From assembly GCA_032871835.1 (NCBI GenBank), contig CM065301.1, positions 34,480,405 to 34,544,404 of the forward strand: a DNA stretch of 64,000 nt, given 5' to 3'. The notes under the pieces are model-generated. The model was not told the origin of the DNA. It worked only from the letters and a program-made list of their open reading frames with translations, and searched no databases. Source of the stretch: Dipteronia dyeriana. Its lineage: Eukaryota > Streptophyta > Magnoliopsida > Sapindales > Sapindaceae. The position numbers were made by a program, and so were the translations under genes. Of this stretch, positions 34,211-45,348 are shown piece by piece (position 1 is the stretch's first letter; every line of letters begins with the position of its first letter).

Positions 34211-34830
34211 AATAGCCATCTTGGACTTCACCTGGGAAGGCGATAGAGTAGGAATGAGCGAGGTAGCAGCCCTAATGGTTGACCCCCCTTTCTTCGAAGC
34301 AGTCGAGAAAGCTCCCGGGGACAATCTGGAAGGAGGAGGAGAGGTCGGAGCTTGCCAGGCTTCATGAGAAGCTGGAGCAACAACAAACACTGTTAAGAAA
34401 GAGGTTAAGACCATCAGAACTGAACCATTAAACAACCCAAAAGAGTGATAGAGCAAGATACTTACGAGGAGTAGCATCGAAGATCCGTAGGTACTTGTTC
34501 ACCCTGCAAGGGTCGAAGGGGTTAGCAGTTGGAAACTTCAAATTCAGATAATTTCTCGCCAGGATGGTCTTCAACACAACTTCAGACTTAGCAGGCAAGG
34601 AGTCTCAATCCCACGAGGGTTTGTCACTGAAAACAATGGGGACCGTGAGCTCATGCCCGTCGTTGAAAACGGAGCTCCCCCAGTCTCCCCCCATTAGTAT
34701 CCACTATTCTTTCAGAGCGGGGTCTTTCCTTGAAGCCTCAGGGATGATGAAATTGAAGTTGTTCTTGGCTTTGGCATAAAATTTACCTCGATGGACCTTA
34801 GCCAAGTTCCCTATATTAGAAGGTGTTGGT
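34211..34830 (-). pseudogene. Antisense gene, middle exons, displaced copy
   Basis: On the minus strand the exon reads GNLAKVHRGKFYAKAKNNFN then FIIPEASRKDPAL, matching element D near 57030-57120. After SDKPSWD-like text and KSEVVLKTILARNYLNLKF the exon stops at an intron (34390-34465, GTAAGT...AACAG). The next exon reads VFVVAPASHEAWQAPTSPPP and ends QVKSKMAI. Upstream of GNL the sequence TTCTAATATAG resembles another acceptor. The copy is cut on both sides by AT-rich sequence. It probably came from element E, whose orientation fits. Confidence 0.7.
34390..34465 (-). other. Predicted intron in antisense gene (76 nt)
   Basis: The minus strand has donor CTC/GTAAGTATCTTGC and acceptor TTTCTTAACAG/TGTTTG, with a T-rich tract before the acceptor. 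Element D has the same donor and acceptor contexts at 57379-57462 although the inner sequence differs in length and wording. Confidence 0.6.
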
Positions 34831-36574
34831 TAGAGAGCATGAAAGAAAAATAGTTGAATGTTAGGGCAAGTTTACATGAACCTAGGGAACTTAGAAACAT
34901 GTCTTAAACCACTAAAAATGATAAAGTGGAACCTAGGTGGGTTAGAAAGAATGAACCTGCTTGCCTTAGTGCTCATGAGAAACCCGCAGATGCAACTAGG
35001 TCCTTTGGACTTGGTAAGCCTATAGGGGCACATACCTCCCATTGACTTGGTTGGAATTGACCCCATTTGGGGAGCTCAAGCAAAAAGAGCAAACTTGCAT
35101 GATTTGATATATGCAAAAAGTTAATTTGTTTTATACTCTTTTGTTAATTGCTTGAGATTCTTGGTTGCACATATACTTATATGTTTTTTTTAATAAGTGT
35201 TCACAATTGCTTTGTTTGACATCCATGTCATATTTATGTTCAAACATGCATTTTTGGACTAGGAGATTTAATTGGGAAAGTACATGTGAATGACCTATAA
35301 TTTATCTCCATGACATGTTAACTTGCTTTTAATGACATGCTTTAAATTGATATGCATGAATTGAGTTTAATTGCTTTAATGAAAATGTGTGTGAGTGCAA
35401 ATGAGAAGTCTAATCAATAAGGATCTTGTATCCATTCAATTAATAAGGATTTTATATCCAAATTAGTCTTCTCTATTTTCTTAATGGCGAAACAAGACTA
35501 CTATCATACGGATAATTATCCTGAAAAATCAAAAAGGGTGCAATAGTCGCTCATGTCTTGATTTGTCTTTAAGGATTGATATAGTTGCTTTATTTTCAAA
35601 ATTTTGAAACTATATCTTGTTTGCATATGACAAAAGGGTACAAATTGGCTTGAATTCTTTTGGAAACCCTTTTGATGTTTGCTTTTCCAAATACCATTTG
35701 TTTTGGATTTGAATGCAACATGTCTTGCGTGCAAAGCATTCTTGTCACACATTTTTCTTAAATAAAACTCCTTGAATCTCTCTCAAATACTTGTGTTGCA
35801 TAAAGTTTGTTTATATGATTATGAATCATAATTGTGCTGATAGCTCTTTTTTCTAAAGCAACCTGATAAGGGGAGCTCCTTTGCCTGTCTCATGACAAAA
35901 AAGGGTAGAAGTCTTGAGAAATATAGGGCGAGCATTGGTTATACTTTGGGGAGAGAGTTTGAGAATGAGTAACCCATTTAGGGGGATCATTGCACATGCA
36001 TTTGTTTATATTGCTTTATTGAGTGCAATTGCTTTTTATGTTTGTTCACCTCATATTGCACTTGTTCTTGGAAAGTGCTTCTTGCTATTGTGTGTAAGTA
36101 CAATGATAATACTACAAAGAGATTGAAGATATTGAAGATTTAGATTGTAGGATCTCCTTTGGAATGTAGAATTAATCTCTTGGACAATAGCCTTATTTTT
36201 GTTTTGTAAGGATTTGTTTGTGAGTGGTTGTTTTGTCATGAAATAGCCAAAGGGGAAGATTGTAATGACCTTGAATTTATGATTGGCTTATTTCATGACA
36301 AACCATACCACATTGGGGATGATTGTGTAATGGATAGCTTAGGTCCTTATTGGCAAGCTTCCAAGCATCTCCATGACTTCCAGAGCTAAAGGTATATTCA
36401 CTTGACTTTGCCTCTTGAAGAGTTTAGGTGCACACACACACACCGCATGCATGCTTTGTTCATCTTGCATTTGTGTTGATATTGTTTATATGTGTGCATC
36501 TCTTCACAATCACACTTGCACTTCATTTATAGAATTATCATCATCATTCCTTTATTGTTTTTTGTTTTTTGTTT
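34831..36574 (+). mobile_element. AT-rich block S2, possible 3' end of a Copia element
   Basis: No family coding sequence could be identified. A purine run AAAGGGGAAGATTG at 36250-36263 followed by TGTAATGACC resembles a polypurine tract and LTR start, as in Sirevirus 3' ends. An inverted repeat (36235-36248 with 36285-36299) flanks it. Small open frames (for example 35914-36126) have no recognisable motif. The block ends in a T-rich run at 36574 where element F begins. Confidence 0.35.
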
Positions 36575-36665
36575 TTTTTTGTAACCCGGAACCAGGGGTT
36601 AGGCTACCTGTTTGATTGTTGTAGCCTTACCGGGGAATAGGGTCCCCATTCCATTAATGAAAATT
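36575..36665 (+). pseudogene. 3' flank of the antisense gene, element F
   Basis: GTAACCCGGAACCAGGGGTT and TTGTTGTAGCCTTACCGGGG match the block just after the antisense gene in A (7335) and D (59060). Only this noncoding tail survives; no AATAAA is found at the expected place. Confidence 0.6.
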
Positions 36666-37089
36666 AACTTTAGATCTGGTTCAAATTTTGATTGGCATGT
36701 TCTTGCTTCATTTCTGATTTCGATCTAGGTACATCCTATATAACAACTTGACTTAACTTAGGAAAGCAACAAAACCGGAAAACTGCTTAAGCGTGAAAGT
36801 AGATAGCTATCTCGAACCTTCAACTCTCAATAGAAACTTGTAGCATGGTGACTTTAGTCGATAGTCCCCTTGTGTGATCGAAGTCCAGTCCACACCTGTC
36901 ACAGTAAACAACCACATGTACTCAGAATTAACCACCAGTAACAACTGGGACGTTGGACTTTTAAGTAAAGGAGCCCTCCATTCTCAAGCCCCTCCAAAAG
37001 GTTTTTAGCCCGAATAAGGTATCAAAGATAACTTTCTAGCTCTCTTTTAGGTTGGAGATCGAGATGGCTACTGCGCTTTTAAACTCGAG
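36666..37089. other. Spacer between antisense gene flank and repeats, element F
   Basis: Noncoding and homologous in part to 7412-7800 (TTGGCATGTTCTTGCTTCATT, then AGGAGCCCTCCATTCTCAAG-like text). No independent feature seen. Confidence 0.45.
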
Positions 37090-37325
37090 TCTTTCCTGGG
37101 GGGCCGTAACCCGACCAAGAAATTAGGAGGGCTATCTAGCTATTTCCTAGTCTTGAGATCTGGACGGCAGCCATCCTCTTACGCTCAGACCCTTCTTGGG
37201 GTTGGTAGCCTGACCAAGACATCAAGAGGGCTATCTAGCTATTTCCTGGTCTTGATATCTGGATGGCAGCTATGATCTTACACTCAGACCCTTCTGGGGG
37301 GTGGTAGCCCGACTGAGGCATTAGG
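37090..37325 (+). repeat. 99-bp repeats, about 2.4 copies, element F
   Basis: Units carry CTAGCTATTTCCTGGTCTTG, ATCTGGATGGCAGCTATG and CACTCAGACCCTTCT, in the orientation expected for a minus-strand element. This is the shortest array of the set. Confidence 0.85.
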
Positions 37326-37432
37326 GATTAGCCGGGGACAGGCTAATCCTTGGTCTTGGGACGATAATGTTGAGTTTCCCATGCAGACCCAAATCATTGT
37401 AGAACATAGTTGAGACAGGAGAAAAAATAGGC

Positions 37433-37438
37433 TTTATT
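37433..37438 (-). terminator. AATAAA downstream of pol, element F
   Basis: TATCAATAAAGCC on the minus strand, about 90 nt after the integrase stop. Confidence 0.45.
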
Positions 37439-37514
37439 GATAAAAAGAAATTAGTACATTATTACTGGAGATTAAAAACAAGGTGGAGGTAGCCTACTCA
37501 CGGGTTCCCTTTTC

Positions 37515-39070
37515 AGGGGTAGAAGTTTCTTAAATGGTCCGCATTCCATGTATGATCAATGAGTCGGTCATTCATGTCCTCGAGCTTGTATGCCCCATTG
37601 CAGATCACCACTTTTACTAAGTAAGGTTTTTCCCAGTTGGGCCCTAGGACCCCGTCTGACCTCTTTCTGGTATTCAACGTCACTTTCCTTAGAACTAGGT
37701 CCCCTTTCTTATAGTTCCGGGCTTTAACCCTTATGTTAAAGTACCTAGCAATCCTGCTTCCTTTTCTGTCAAGAGATCTTGTTTTTTTTCAAAGTGTGTT
37801 ACTCCATCTTGTTTTTTTTCCAAGAGATCTAGGCTTGCACGGAGCTTATCCTCATTGCTTCCAGGTTCAAAGTGTTGAACTCTAAAAGAGATCAGTTTGT
37901 GCTCAATGGGAAGCACTGCTTCAGCCCCGAAGGCTTAGGAATAAGGCATTTACCCGGTAACTGTTCTCCTCATAGTGCGGTAAGCCCAAAGGACCTCGGG
38001 AAGTTCCTCAGCCCATCTACCATTTTTCTGCTGCAGCTTAATTTTCAACAGCTTCTTAATAGTCTTATTGGTGGATTCCACCAGTCCGTTAGTCTGGGGG
38101 TGAGCTACTGAAACGGACCTAAGTTCGATTCCTAATCCCTCATAAAAGTCTTTGAATCGGCCATTATCAAACTGCTTACAGGAGGGGTAAATCCTTTCCT
38201 TTACTTTGATGTTTACATTCTGAAGATGCCAAATGGGCATTGAGAGAGATTCACTCAGGGGAATACGGGAACCACATTGGTGGGCAGGCTCTGGCATATC
38301 AGGTACTCCGCATGGGGTATTACTGGCCAACCATCCATTAAGATGCATAGAAATTAGTAAGATCATGCGAAGCATGCCAGAAGACAGCAAACTTGAGTCA
38401 CCTACCGCAGGAGCGATTATTATCCCTTAGCTCACCATACCCCTTAGCTTTGTGGGGAATCGGCCATTATCAAACTGCTTACCAATGGCAAGAGGTGTTC
38501 CTAACCTGCAAACTACATTACTTTTGATTAATCTTGTTGTATTTTCTTTCGATATCTGGGAAAACGGTCCAGCTTTGACCCACATTGTGAAATAGTCAAT
38601 CTCTATAATAGCACACTTGGCTTGACCAGGAGCAGTAGGAAGCAGTTCGATCAAGCCGACTCCCCACAAAGCTAAGGGGTATGGTGAGCTAAGGGATAAT
38701 AATCGCTCCAGCGATAGGTGACTCAAGTTTGCTGTCTTCTAGCATGCTTCGCATGATCTTACTAATTTCTATGCATCTTAATGGATGGTTGGCCAGTAAT
38801 ACCCCATGTAGAGTACCTGATATGCTAGAGTCTGCCCACCAATGTGGTTCCCGTATTCCCCTGAGTGAATCTCTCTCAATGCCCATTTGGCATCTTCAGA
38901 ATGTAAACATCCAAGTAAAGGAAGGGATTTACCCCTCCTGTATAAATGCCCAACCACCAAGCAATATTGGACTAAACGCCTTTTGAATTTCGTAGCTTGG
39001 TAGGGCTCTCTGGGAAGCTTTTCTTCTTGGAGATAATCCACTATTGGGTCCATCCAGCATGATTTCCGAT
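37515..39070 (-). pseudogene. Integrase, element F (with inverted insert)
   Basis: The N-terminal part is open with the second RNase H tail (38778-39326), including HLYRRGKSLPLLGCLHSEDA and GEYGNHIGGQTLAYQV. The core reads GVGLIELLPTAPGQAKC, so the first catalytic Asp is Gly. At 38180-38457 a reversed copy of the integrase N-terminal region splits the core just before the DNGRFKDF segment; NGLVESTNKTIKKLL follows. A T-rich duplication near 37770-37815 disrupts LLEKKQD. No activity is possible. Confidence 0.9.
38157..38940. repeat. Inverted duplication inside integrase (arms about 278 bp)
   Basis: Bases 38180-38457 are the reverse complement of about 38662-38940 with only a handful of differences. 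A 22-bp direct repeat, TCGGCCATTATCAAACTGCT and two more bases, flanks the inverted arm at 38157 and 38459. The DNA could fold into a long hairpin with a loop of about 200 nt. Confidence 0.9.
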
Positions 39071-39074
39071 CCAG

Positions 39075-39555
39075 GGTATAAGTCTCGTTACCTGCTGTTG
39101 CGCTTAGTAGGGGGATCACTTTGAGAGGAACTCTCTGTGGTAAGGTCTGGCCGCCATTCGCAGCTATCTTGGCTAAGATATCTACTCGATGAGTCTGTTG
39201 TTGACGTATTTGCTCAATCCTGAAACCTATCAATTTGCTCTTAAGCTTTTGAACTAGCTTAAGGTAGGCAATCATGTTATCCCCTTTTGTCTGATAAGCT
39301 CTAAAGACTTGGTTGACTATGAGCAACGAGTCACTCCTGACTTGCAGGTAATCAACCCCGAGCTTTGCGGCCGCCTTTATTCCGGCTAAGAGAGCTTCAA
39401 ACTCTGCCTCATTATTAGTGGCTTTAAATTCAAATCATAAACTATGGCAGCACTCAGTCTCTTCTAGGTTGATTAGAATTATGCCCGCTCCTCCCCTGGC
39501 TTGCCCGTCGCTCCATCTGTGTTGAGCATCCATGACTTGCAATCTTCCGGCTAGC
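39075..39555 (-). pseudogene. Second (archaeal-type) RNase H, element F
   Basis: The minus strand keeps NNEAEFEALLAGIKAA-like text and SDSLLIVNQVFRAYQTKGDN, followed by the RADILAKIAANGGQ-type tail. The first box (LNTDGATG) has lost the Tyr. It has stops near 39438 and runs in frame with the integrase N-terminus from 39326 on. Confidence 0.8.
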
Positions 39556-40110
39556 TATCAGACTCTGGAATCCTCTCAGGAGCTATGTTCGTTGTTGCAG
39601 AGGTAGCTTGGCCTAGGGGCATTGAGAGCTCTACTAAAATGTCTACCAAAGACTGGGCTTTTATTACAGTCTTGGGCTTATACCTTAAATCAAACTGGGT
39701 GAGCTCCAAGTCCCACAAAACCAACCTTCCGGAAACGTCCGGCCTTTGTAAGAATTGCCAGAGTGGTTGGTCTGTCACTACTGCTACTGAATGAGCATTA
39801 AATTAGGGACTGAGCTTCCTTACCGAGGTAACCAAGGCATAAGCGAGCTTCTCTAGAAGGGTATAATTCTTCTCGGGCTTGGTGAGAGCATGACTCACGT
39901 AGTAGATAGGCGGTTAGACCTTATCTCTGCATTCCTTGACCAAGAACCCACTTACCGCAGTCTCTGATATGGCCACTTAGATTTGCAGCTCTTCTCCAGA
40001 ACTTGGTTTGACCAGTAGCAGTGGGTTTGACAGATATTTTTTCAAGGCTTGAAAGGCTTTTTCACTATCCTTGTCGTATTTCATGTTTCTTCCTTGCTTG
40101 ATGGCTTTGA
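39556..40110 (-). pseudogene. RNase H (first), element F
   Basis: Pieces 39977-40177 (FISRSTNKCLPFFKAIKQGR, KKYLSNPLLLVKPSSGEELQ) and 39551-39778 (MTDQPLWQFLQRPDVSGRLV, YKPKTVIKAQSLVDI) are open. Stops occur between them, including TAG in place of the Gln codon before IYLA. Confidence 0.8.
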
Positions 40111-40189
40111 AGAATGGGAGACATTTATTGGTAGACCGAGAAATAAATCTGTTGAGCGTTGCTACCTGCCCGGTCAAGACCTGAACCTG

Positions 40190-40870
40190 TTTAAGTAACG
40201 TGGGGGACTCTAGATCTAAGATAGCCTGAATTTTTCGGGTTAGCCTCTATGCCTCTCTCATGAACCATGAAGCCCAGAAACTTCCCCGCAGTCACCTCAA
40301 AGGCGCATTTAGAGGGGTTCAATCACATCTGGTTCTCCCTTAAGATAATGAAGGTTCTGCGAAGGTCGCCTAGATGGCCTTCGGAGGTTGATGACTTATT
40401 GATCATGTCATCGATTTACACCTCCATCGTCCTTCCAATTTTGGGCTTGAACAACCGATTGACTAATGACTGATATGTAGCTCCTGCGTTCTTAAGCCTG
40501 AAAGGCATCACCTTATAGCAATACAGACCCCGTCCAGTGATCAAACCGATCTTTTCCTGGTTGGCGGGGTGCATCATAATTTGATTGTATCATGAAAATA
40601 CGTCCTTAAAGGTCAGAAGCTTGTTTCCAGAGGTGGAGTCAACTAACAGATCGATTTTTGGTAGAGGGAAAATGTCTTTCGGGCATGCCCGGTTGAGGTC
40701 TTTATTGTCGACACACATGTGCCACCTCCTATTTGCCTTTGTGAATATGACTACGTTGGCAATCCATTCTAGGTACCGTGCTTATCTGAAACAGCCTGCT
40801 TGAGTCAATTTGTCTACTTTCTCCTAGACTGCAGCATTTCTTTCGGCTTTGAAGTGACGCCTTTTTTGTT
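40190..40870 (-). pseudogene. Reverse transcriptase, element F
   Basis: On the minus strand: ANRRWHMCVDNKDLNRACPK, a FKDVFS*YNQIMMHPA-like catalytic region with stops, LKNAGATYQSLVNRLF, and MEV*IDDM where the Tyr codon of YIDD has become TAA. The leading acidic connector domain (VDELEVVSLRINDLPK region, 40824-41084) is open. Confidence 0.85.
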
Positions 40871-41162
40871 TGATGGACTTGAAGGTCGGATCTACTGTAA
40901 ATCGGTGAACAACCAAAGTCATTGAGATCCCAGGCATGTCGTCGTGGTTCTCAACGAAGATGTCATTGAACTCTCTAAGAAGCCCGGCCAAACTCTCCTT
41001 CACTCCAGACTCAAGAGTTGCTCTGACCATGATGACCTTTGGGAGATCATTTATTCGGAGAGACACCACTTCTAGCTCATCCATTGGATGCCCACTAGCC
41101 CATTCCCTTCTCTGCTCCTCCTTGTCTGGTACTACGAGATCATCCTCTGGGTGATTCGTTGG

Positions 41163-41569
41163 TCATTCATCTTCCAAAGTCAATACTTGTGTTGCCCTAT
41201 CCTGGATCGTTTTTACTTGGGAAAATTGTTTTGCTAGAGCTGTTGGGTTGGCAGACACTATATAGCATCTCCTGGCTGCTTGCTGGTCACCCTGTACTTT
41301 CTCTACCTTGTCTCTTACTGGGAACTTCAGGATGTTGCGGTAGATGGATAGGATCCCTTTCAAAGATGATAAAAATGGCCTTCCTAATATTGCATTGTAG
41401 GCCGACTGGGTATCCACTACCACAAAGTTTGTCATGACATTTTGCTGGAGAGGTGTGGCTCCAATGATTACTGGCAGAATTTTTGATCCTACGGGCATGA
41501 TTGAGTCCCCAGTGAACCCATACAACGGGGTAGTGTAACACTACTGTTTCTAGCTTTTCTGAACTTACT
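41163..41569 (-). pseudogene. Protease, element F (N-terminus deleted)
   Basis: The C-terminal two-thirds are open (LYGFTGDSIMPVGSKILPV, AYNAILGRPFLSSLKGILSI). Upstream, LEKLNLKQWCYN is compressed by small deletions, and at about 41570 the text jumps into gag (KPEQ). The DTG active site and the gag knuckle, some 300 codons, are gone. Confidence 0.8.
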
Positions 41570-44500
41570 CTGGTTTGAAAACTTCATTCTTCTGTTGCTT
41601 TACGGCTCTCAAATCATCGTGTTCCATATTGACCTTGATCTTTTCATCGACCTCTCTCTGCTCTAGAGCCCGGTCATAGGCTTCTTGGTAGGTTTCTGGA
41701 GGCTGCTTGGTGAAAGACCAGAAAAGCTTACCCGCCCACAAGTTTCTCATGAAATTGGCAAGGGTTTCTTTCTCGATGAAGACCCCCATCTGAAAGACTT
41801 CCTTGTAGAAGATCTCGGCGTAAGCCCGGAGGGTTTCCCCTCTCTCCTGGATCACGTATTGTAGATGGATTGGAACCTTCAATCGGGGCTTAACTGTTAG
41901 GATTATGCTCGATAGCAAGAGTGTAATATTGTAATTAACAATCTTTTCATATGAATAAAGTGATTTCTAGTTTAACAAATCTTATAGCATTTATAGTTTA
42001 ATTATTATAATTGTCAAAAGTAAATAATCATAAGGTCAAAAGACTATGAGAAAAGAAGAATTATTCATACATCTAGATATGTATGAGGTAGACACAATTC
42101 TTTAGTTAGTCTTGAATAATATTCACAGCTTAAGATAGAAGGTTGGGTGCCTTTATCTTGTAAAAGTTGTAGATTCTTTTGCTAGCATTTGAGTGGGATC
42201 AAATATGTTATGATGAGTCTAAAATCATCAAAGTGTGGTGTCTTTGGGCAAAAGAATCTAGTGCACTGGGTGCATTGAATAGGATCCAAATAAAATACTT
42301 TATCTAGAACCGTCAATGGATAAAAGTTTTCATTTGAAGACAATCAGAGAGTCTATCTCAATCCGTCAATAAGTACGATTATATAGCATAGTCTATCCTT
42401 GATAGTTTGGTGGTATGCATTTGTTAATCGATAGAGGACTTCATTTATTGATATGGACATCGTGGCTTCATTTATTGAATGAGAGTAAAATACCATCATA
42501 TGGATGTTTTGAGGTATTGGATATTAAATCTTATCGTTAAGTTTTCAATAGTGTCTATTGAAACATGGCTTCTGGACAAGTTAAAATATCCAAGTTCAAA
42601 ATGTGGACATATGAGTAAATATGGTAACTTGGAGAGCTATAAGCGGTCTATGAGCTCTTGGCGATTACTGGTATTCTTCATGAGATACACTTTCTCCAAT
42701 AAGGTTGTCTAGGGTATGAGTGAGTTACATCAACTTATTCTATCTTTATTTAAGAGTTCAATTTTAGTTCTTGAATGGAATGGATGAACTAAAATTAAAT
42801 AGATCGGACCTAAGTGAATCATTTATTAATTGTGATTGGGTTATGTCTATAGGAGCTTAAATTTAGATAGCTCACCAAGATCCCCAATCCACACGAACTT
42901 GCATGGATCACTTGATATATTCTACCGGACCAATTTAGGGGTTTATCTAGAATTGTAATAAGGCATGGGAACTTGTTTCTTTTTGTAAGAATAGGTCTAG
43001 TTCACATGTGGACTTTTTTATTAAGGTCAAATGGATTTAATAAAATAAGGAAAATGATAAATGGCCCATATATATGGTATAGGCGGCAAGGCTATTAGGA
43101 ATAGCTTAAATATATTATTTTTTATTTTATTATTTAATTAAATGGAAATAAATTAATTTGTTGATTAATTAATTATTTAATTAAAAGTCAAAATCTTTTT
43201 CCTAGTAGGAGATGGTCTCCTAAAACTATACTATTGTTGGTAGTATAGTTAATGTTAAAGACTATATTTGATAAGTAGATAAATAAAAGGAATTATTTAT
43301 CTAATCAAATTTGGAAGTCTTTAATATGGTTAGAAATACACTATTGAGTTGGATTATGAGTCTTGGTGTTAGGATATAATTCCTTTTTGAAAAGGATTCT
43401 TAACCACCAAGTAAATCTACCTAAGGAAAGGATTCTTAACTACCAAGTAATCCTTCTTAGGAAAAGAATAAACTCTCCTAATCTATATAAATGAGAAGTT
43501 AGATTTCCTTTTAGATAAGGATTCTTAACTACCAAATAAATCCACCTAAGGAAACGATTCTTGCCAACCAAGTAAATCCTTCTTAGGAAAGGATTTATGA
43601 TCTTATGTATATATGAGCATGAGATTTTCGGCCAGCCCTAAGAATTCTATAATGAAAATTTCAGCCATGCCTAGGTAATTTTCAAGAGAGAATTTGGCAT
43701 AGCAAGAGAGAATTTTGAGGGAGAAAAATTAGTTTTTGCTCTAGACGAAATTCAATCAACTCATAGAAAAAGGGTGTGGAATTCAGCCAAGGAGAAAAGA
43801 AAAAAAGAGAACGTTTTTGTTTTCAATAGTATACTAGTATCCTTTACATAAAAAAGGTTTTGTGTACAACATTGAATCAAGGTTCACGCGAGTTTCAATC
43901 AAATTGATTGATAATTCACAAGGGACCGGACGTTCTTTGATTTTTCTCTTGGAGGATATTTGTAACTAACAAAGAAAAGATTTTTGCTTTGTCTCCATCC
44001 TCAGGAATACAATTTAAAGAAAGGGAACCCACACTCCAAGGTGATTCACGTTCGTGATTGGATTGGAAGATCTTGTGGAATCAATTCAGTACTTGTTCAA
44101 TCGTCACGAGAAAAAAGGTACGATTCTTTTATATACGTCAATTAATCTAGGGTTAAGGTTCTCGTTGCATAAAGGGAAATTTTTTTATTTATACACAAAC
44201 CCTAATTCATTTTTATCACGCTTCCATTGCGTTTTGAACCCTGTTTTTCCCTACATTAATTCCCTGGAATTGTGAGCAGAAATTAGTTGACAATTTTGTG
44301 ATGGAATCCACACTGCTAGCGGGTAGTTTTTTGAACCAGGTCTTAACGTAATCTGTCAGTGTAGTTGGGAGCATCCGACACATAGCGGCCCTAGTAGTGT
44401 TCTGGACCTCCATTTGTTGAACGAAGCTCTCAAAGTGGCACAATGGATCCTCAGTCTAGGAGAATGTATCAGTAGGCATATTGAATTTTGGTGGGAGCTC

Positions 44501-45271
44501 CGTCTCCCGGACCCTTCTAGGTGAAGGGAGCATTCATCTCACTTAGAGGGTTTTTTTTTGTCTTCCTGGTACTTTCCCTCCTTTATCCACTAGACCTCTT
44601 TCTTAAGATCTACCAGCTGGTCTCTTAGGCGCTTGCTCTCATGTTTCCTTGAATTAATCTCAGTCTCCTCAATATCGGACCCTTCTAACGTGCTAGCGAC
44701 TTCTACCCGATTCCTTCTTCAGATAGAATCTGCTTGGGGGCTTTGTTGGCCTTTTTCCTCTCTAGCCTGGATCTCCCTCTTTGAAGTCGCTGGGTGAAGA
44801 AACTCTCGTTGCTCCTAGGGAAGGACGTCCGACGTGGACTTAACTTGCTTGGGTTGGTAACTGAGCAGAGCTTCATGAACGGGGTGGCATGGGCCCTAAC
44901 CTATCCTGGATCGAGGGTCTGGGTACAGTTCCAATACGAGCTGGCTCTGGAGAGGAATGCCCCAGGTGATCAAAAGTGGACCACAAAATCCCGAGCCTGC
45001 TTGGTTCCCATTGGTTACAGAGGTTCGCTTGGTGGACAGTAATACCCTCAGCGAGCAGTCGAAGGCGATGTTTTCCACTAAGGCCATCGCTTTTTAATCA
45101 AGTGCGACCTGGCTTCCCATAAGGGAGTCCAAAGCCCATACAGTGGTGGGCTGGTCTGGGACCTGGCCACGGAGCCCAGATTTTCTTCCTTTCTTTAGGG
45201 TCGTTTCGTGTCGACTCAACTAAATGTTGCTCGGAAGCACCTGTCTGTCCTTGGAAAGAGTGAATCCTCAT
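41570..45271 (-). pseudogene. Gag, element F, interrupted by solo LTR X2
   Basis: Part one (41570-41889) reads VKPRLKVPIHLQYVIQERGE, EKETLANFMRNLWAGKLF and PPETYQEAYDRALEQREVDE. Part two (44261-45271) holds SSVDSITKLSTNFCSQFQG, SFVQQMEVQNTTRAAMC and the N-terminus with ATG at 45269-45271. Between them lies X2. The N-terminal third has several stops. The knuckle is deleted. Confidence 0.85.
41895..44255 (+). mobile_element. X2: solo LTR of a foreign LTR element (2,361 bp)
   Basis: TGTTAGGATTATGCTCGATA at the left end and TTCCCTACA at the right end give TG...CA termini. The flanks TTAAC (41890-41894) and TTAAT (44256-44260) are a 5-bp target duplication with one change, and gag homology resumes directly on both sides. 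It is AT-rich and contains short internal repeats (AGGATTCTTAACTACCAAGT type, 43380-43600) and a TATA-like TATATAT near 43608. There is no coding sequence. Its family is not identified; Copia is likely from the TGTTAGG start. Confidence 0.85.
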
Positions 45272-45324
45272 GATTAATTTTTTAATAACAAATTATGAAT
45301 ATAAAAATAATGGTGTGGAAGTTC

Positions 45325-45343
45325 GTTCCCGCAGACGATGCTA
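45325..45343 (-). promoter_or_regulatory. Primer binding site, element F (degenerate)
   Basis: The minus strand has TAGCATCGTCTGCGGGAAC where A has TGGCGCCGTCTGTGGGAA. Four of the first six positions that match tRNA are damaged or shifted. Confidence 0.5.
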
Positions 45344-45348
45344 GAAAG

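Noticed and set aside
31574..34215. S1 as a simple solo-LTR insertion with target duplication
   Set aside because: The flanking five bases (GTTTG and AATAG) do not match, and the two flanks are non-adjacent parts of the element.
34872..35066. Copia gag-pol remnant (WVRKNEP-like text) in S2
   Set aside because: Only a weak resemblance over a few residues; no Cys-His knuckle or protease motif could be confirmed.
35914..36126. Hydrophobic 70-codon frame as an env-like or membrane protein
   Set aside because: Too short, no start context or partner domain; AT-rich noncoding sequence readily yields such frames.
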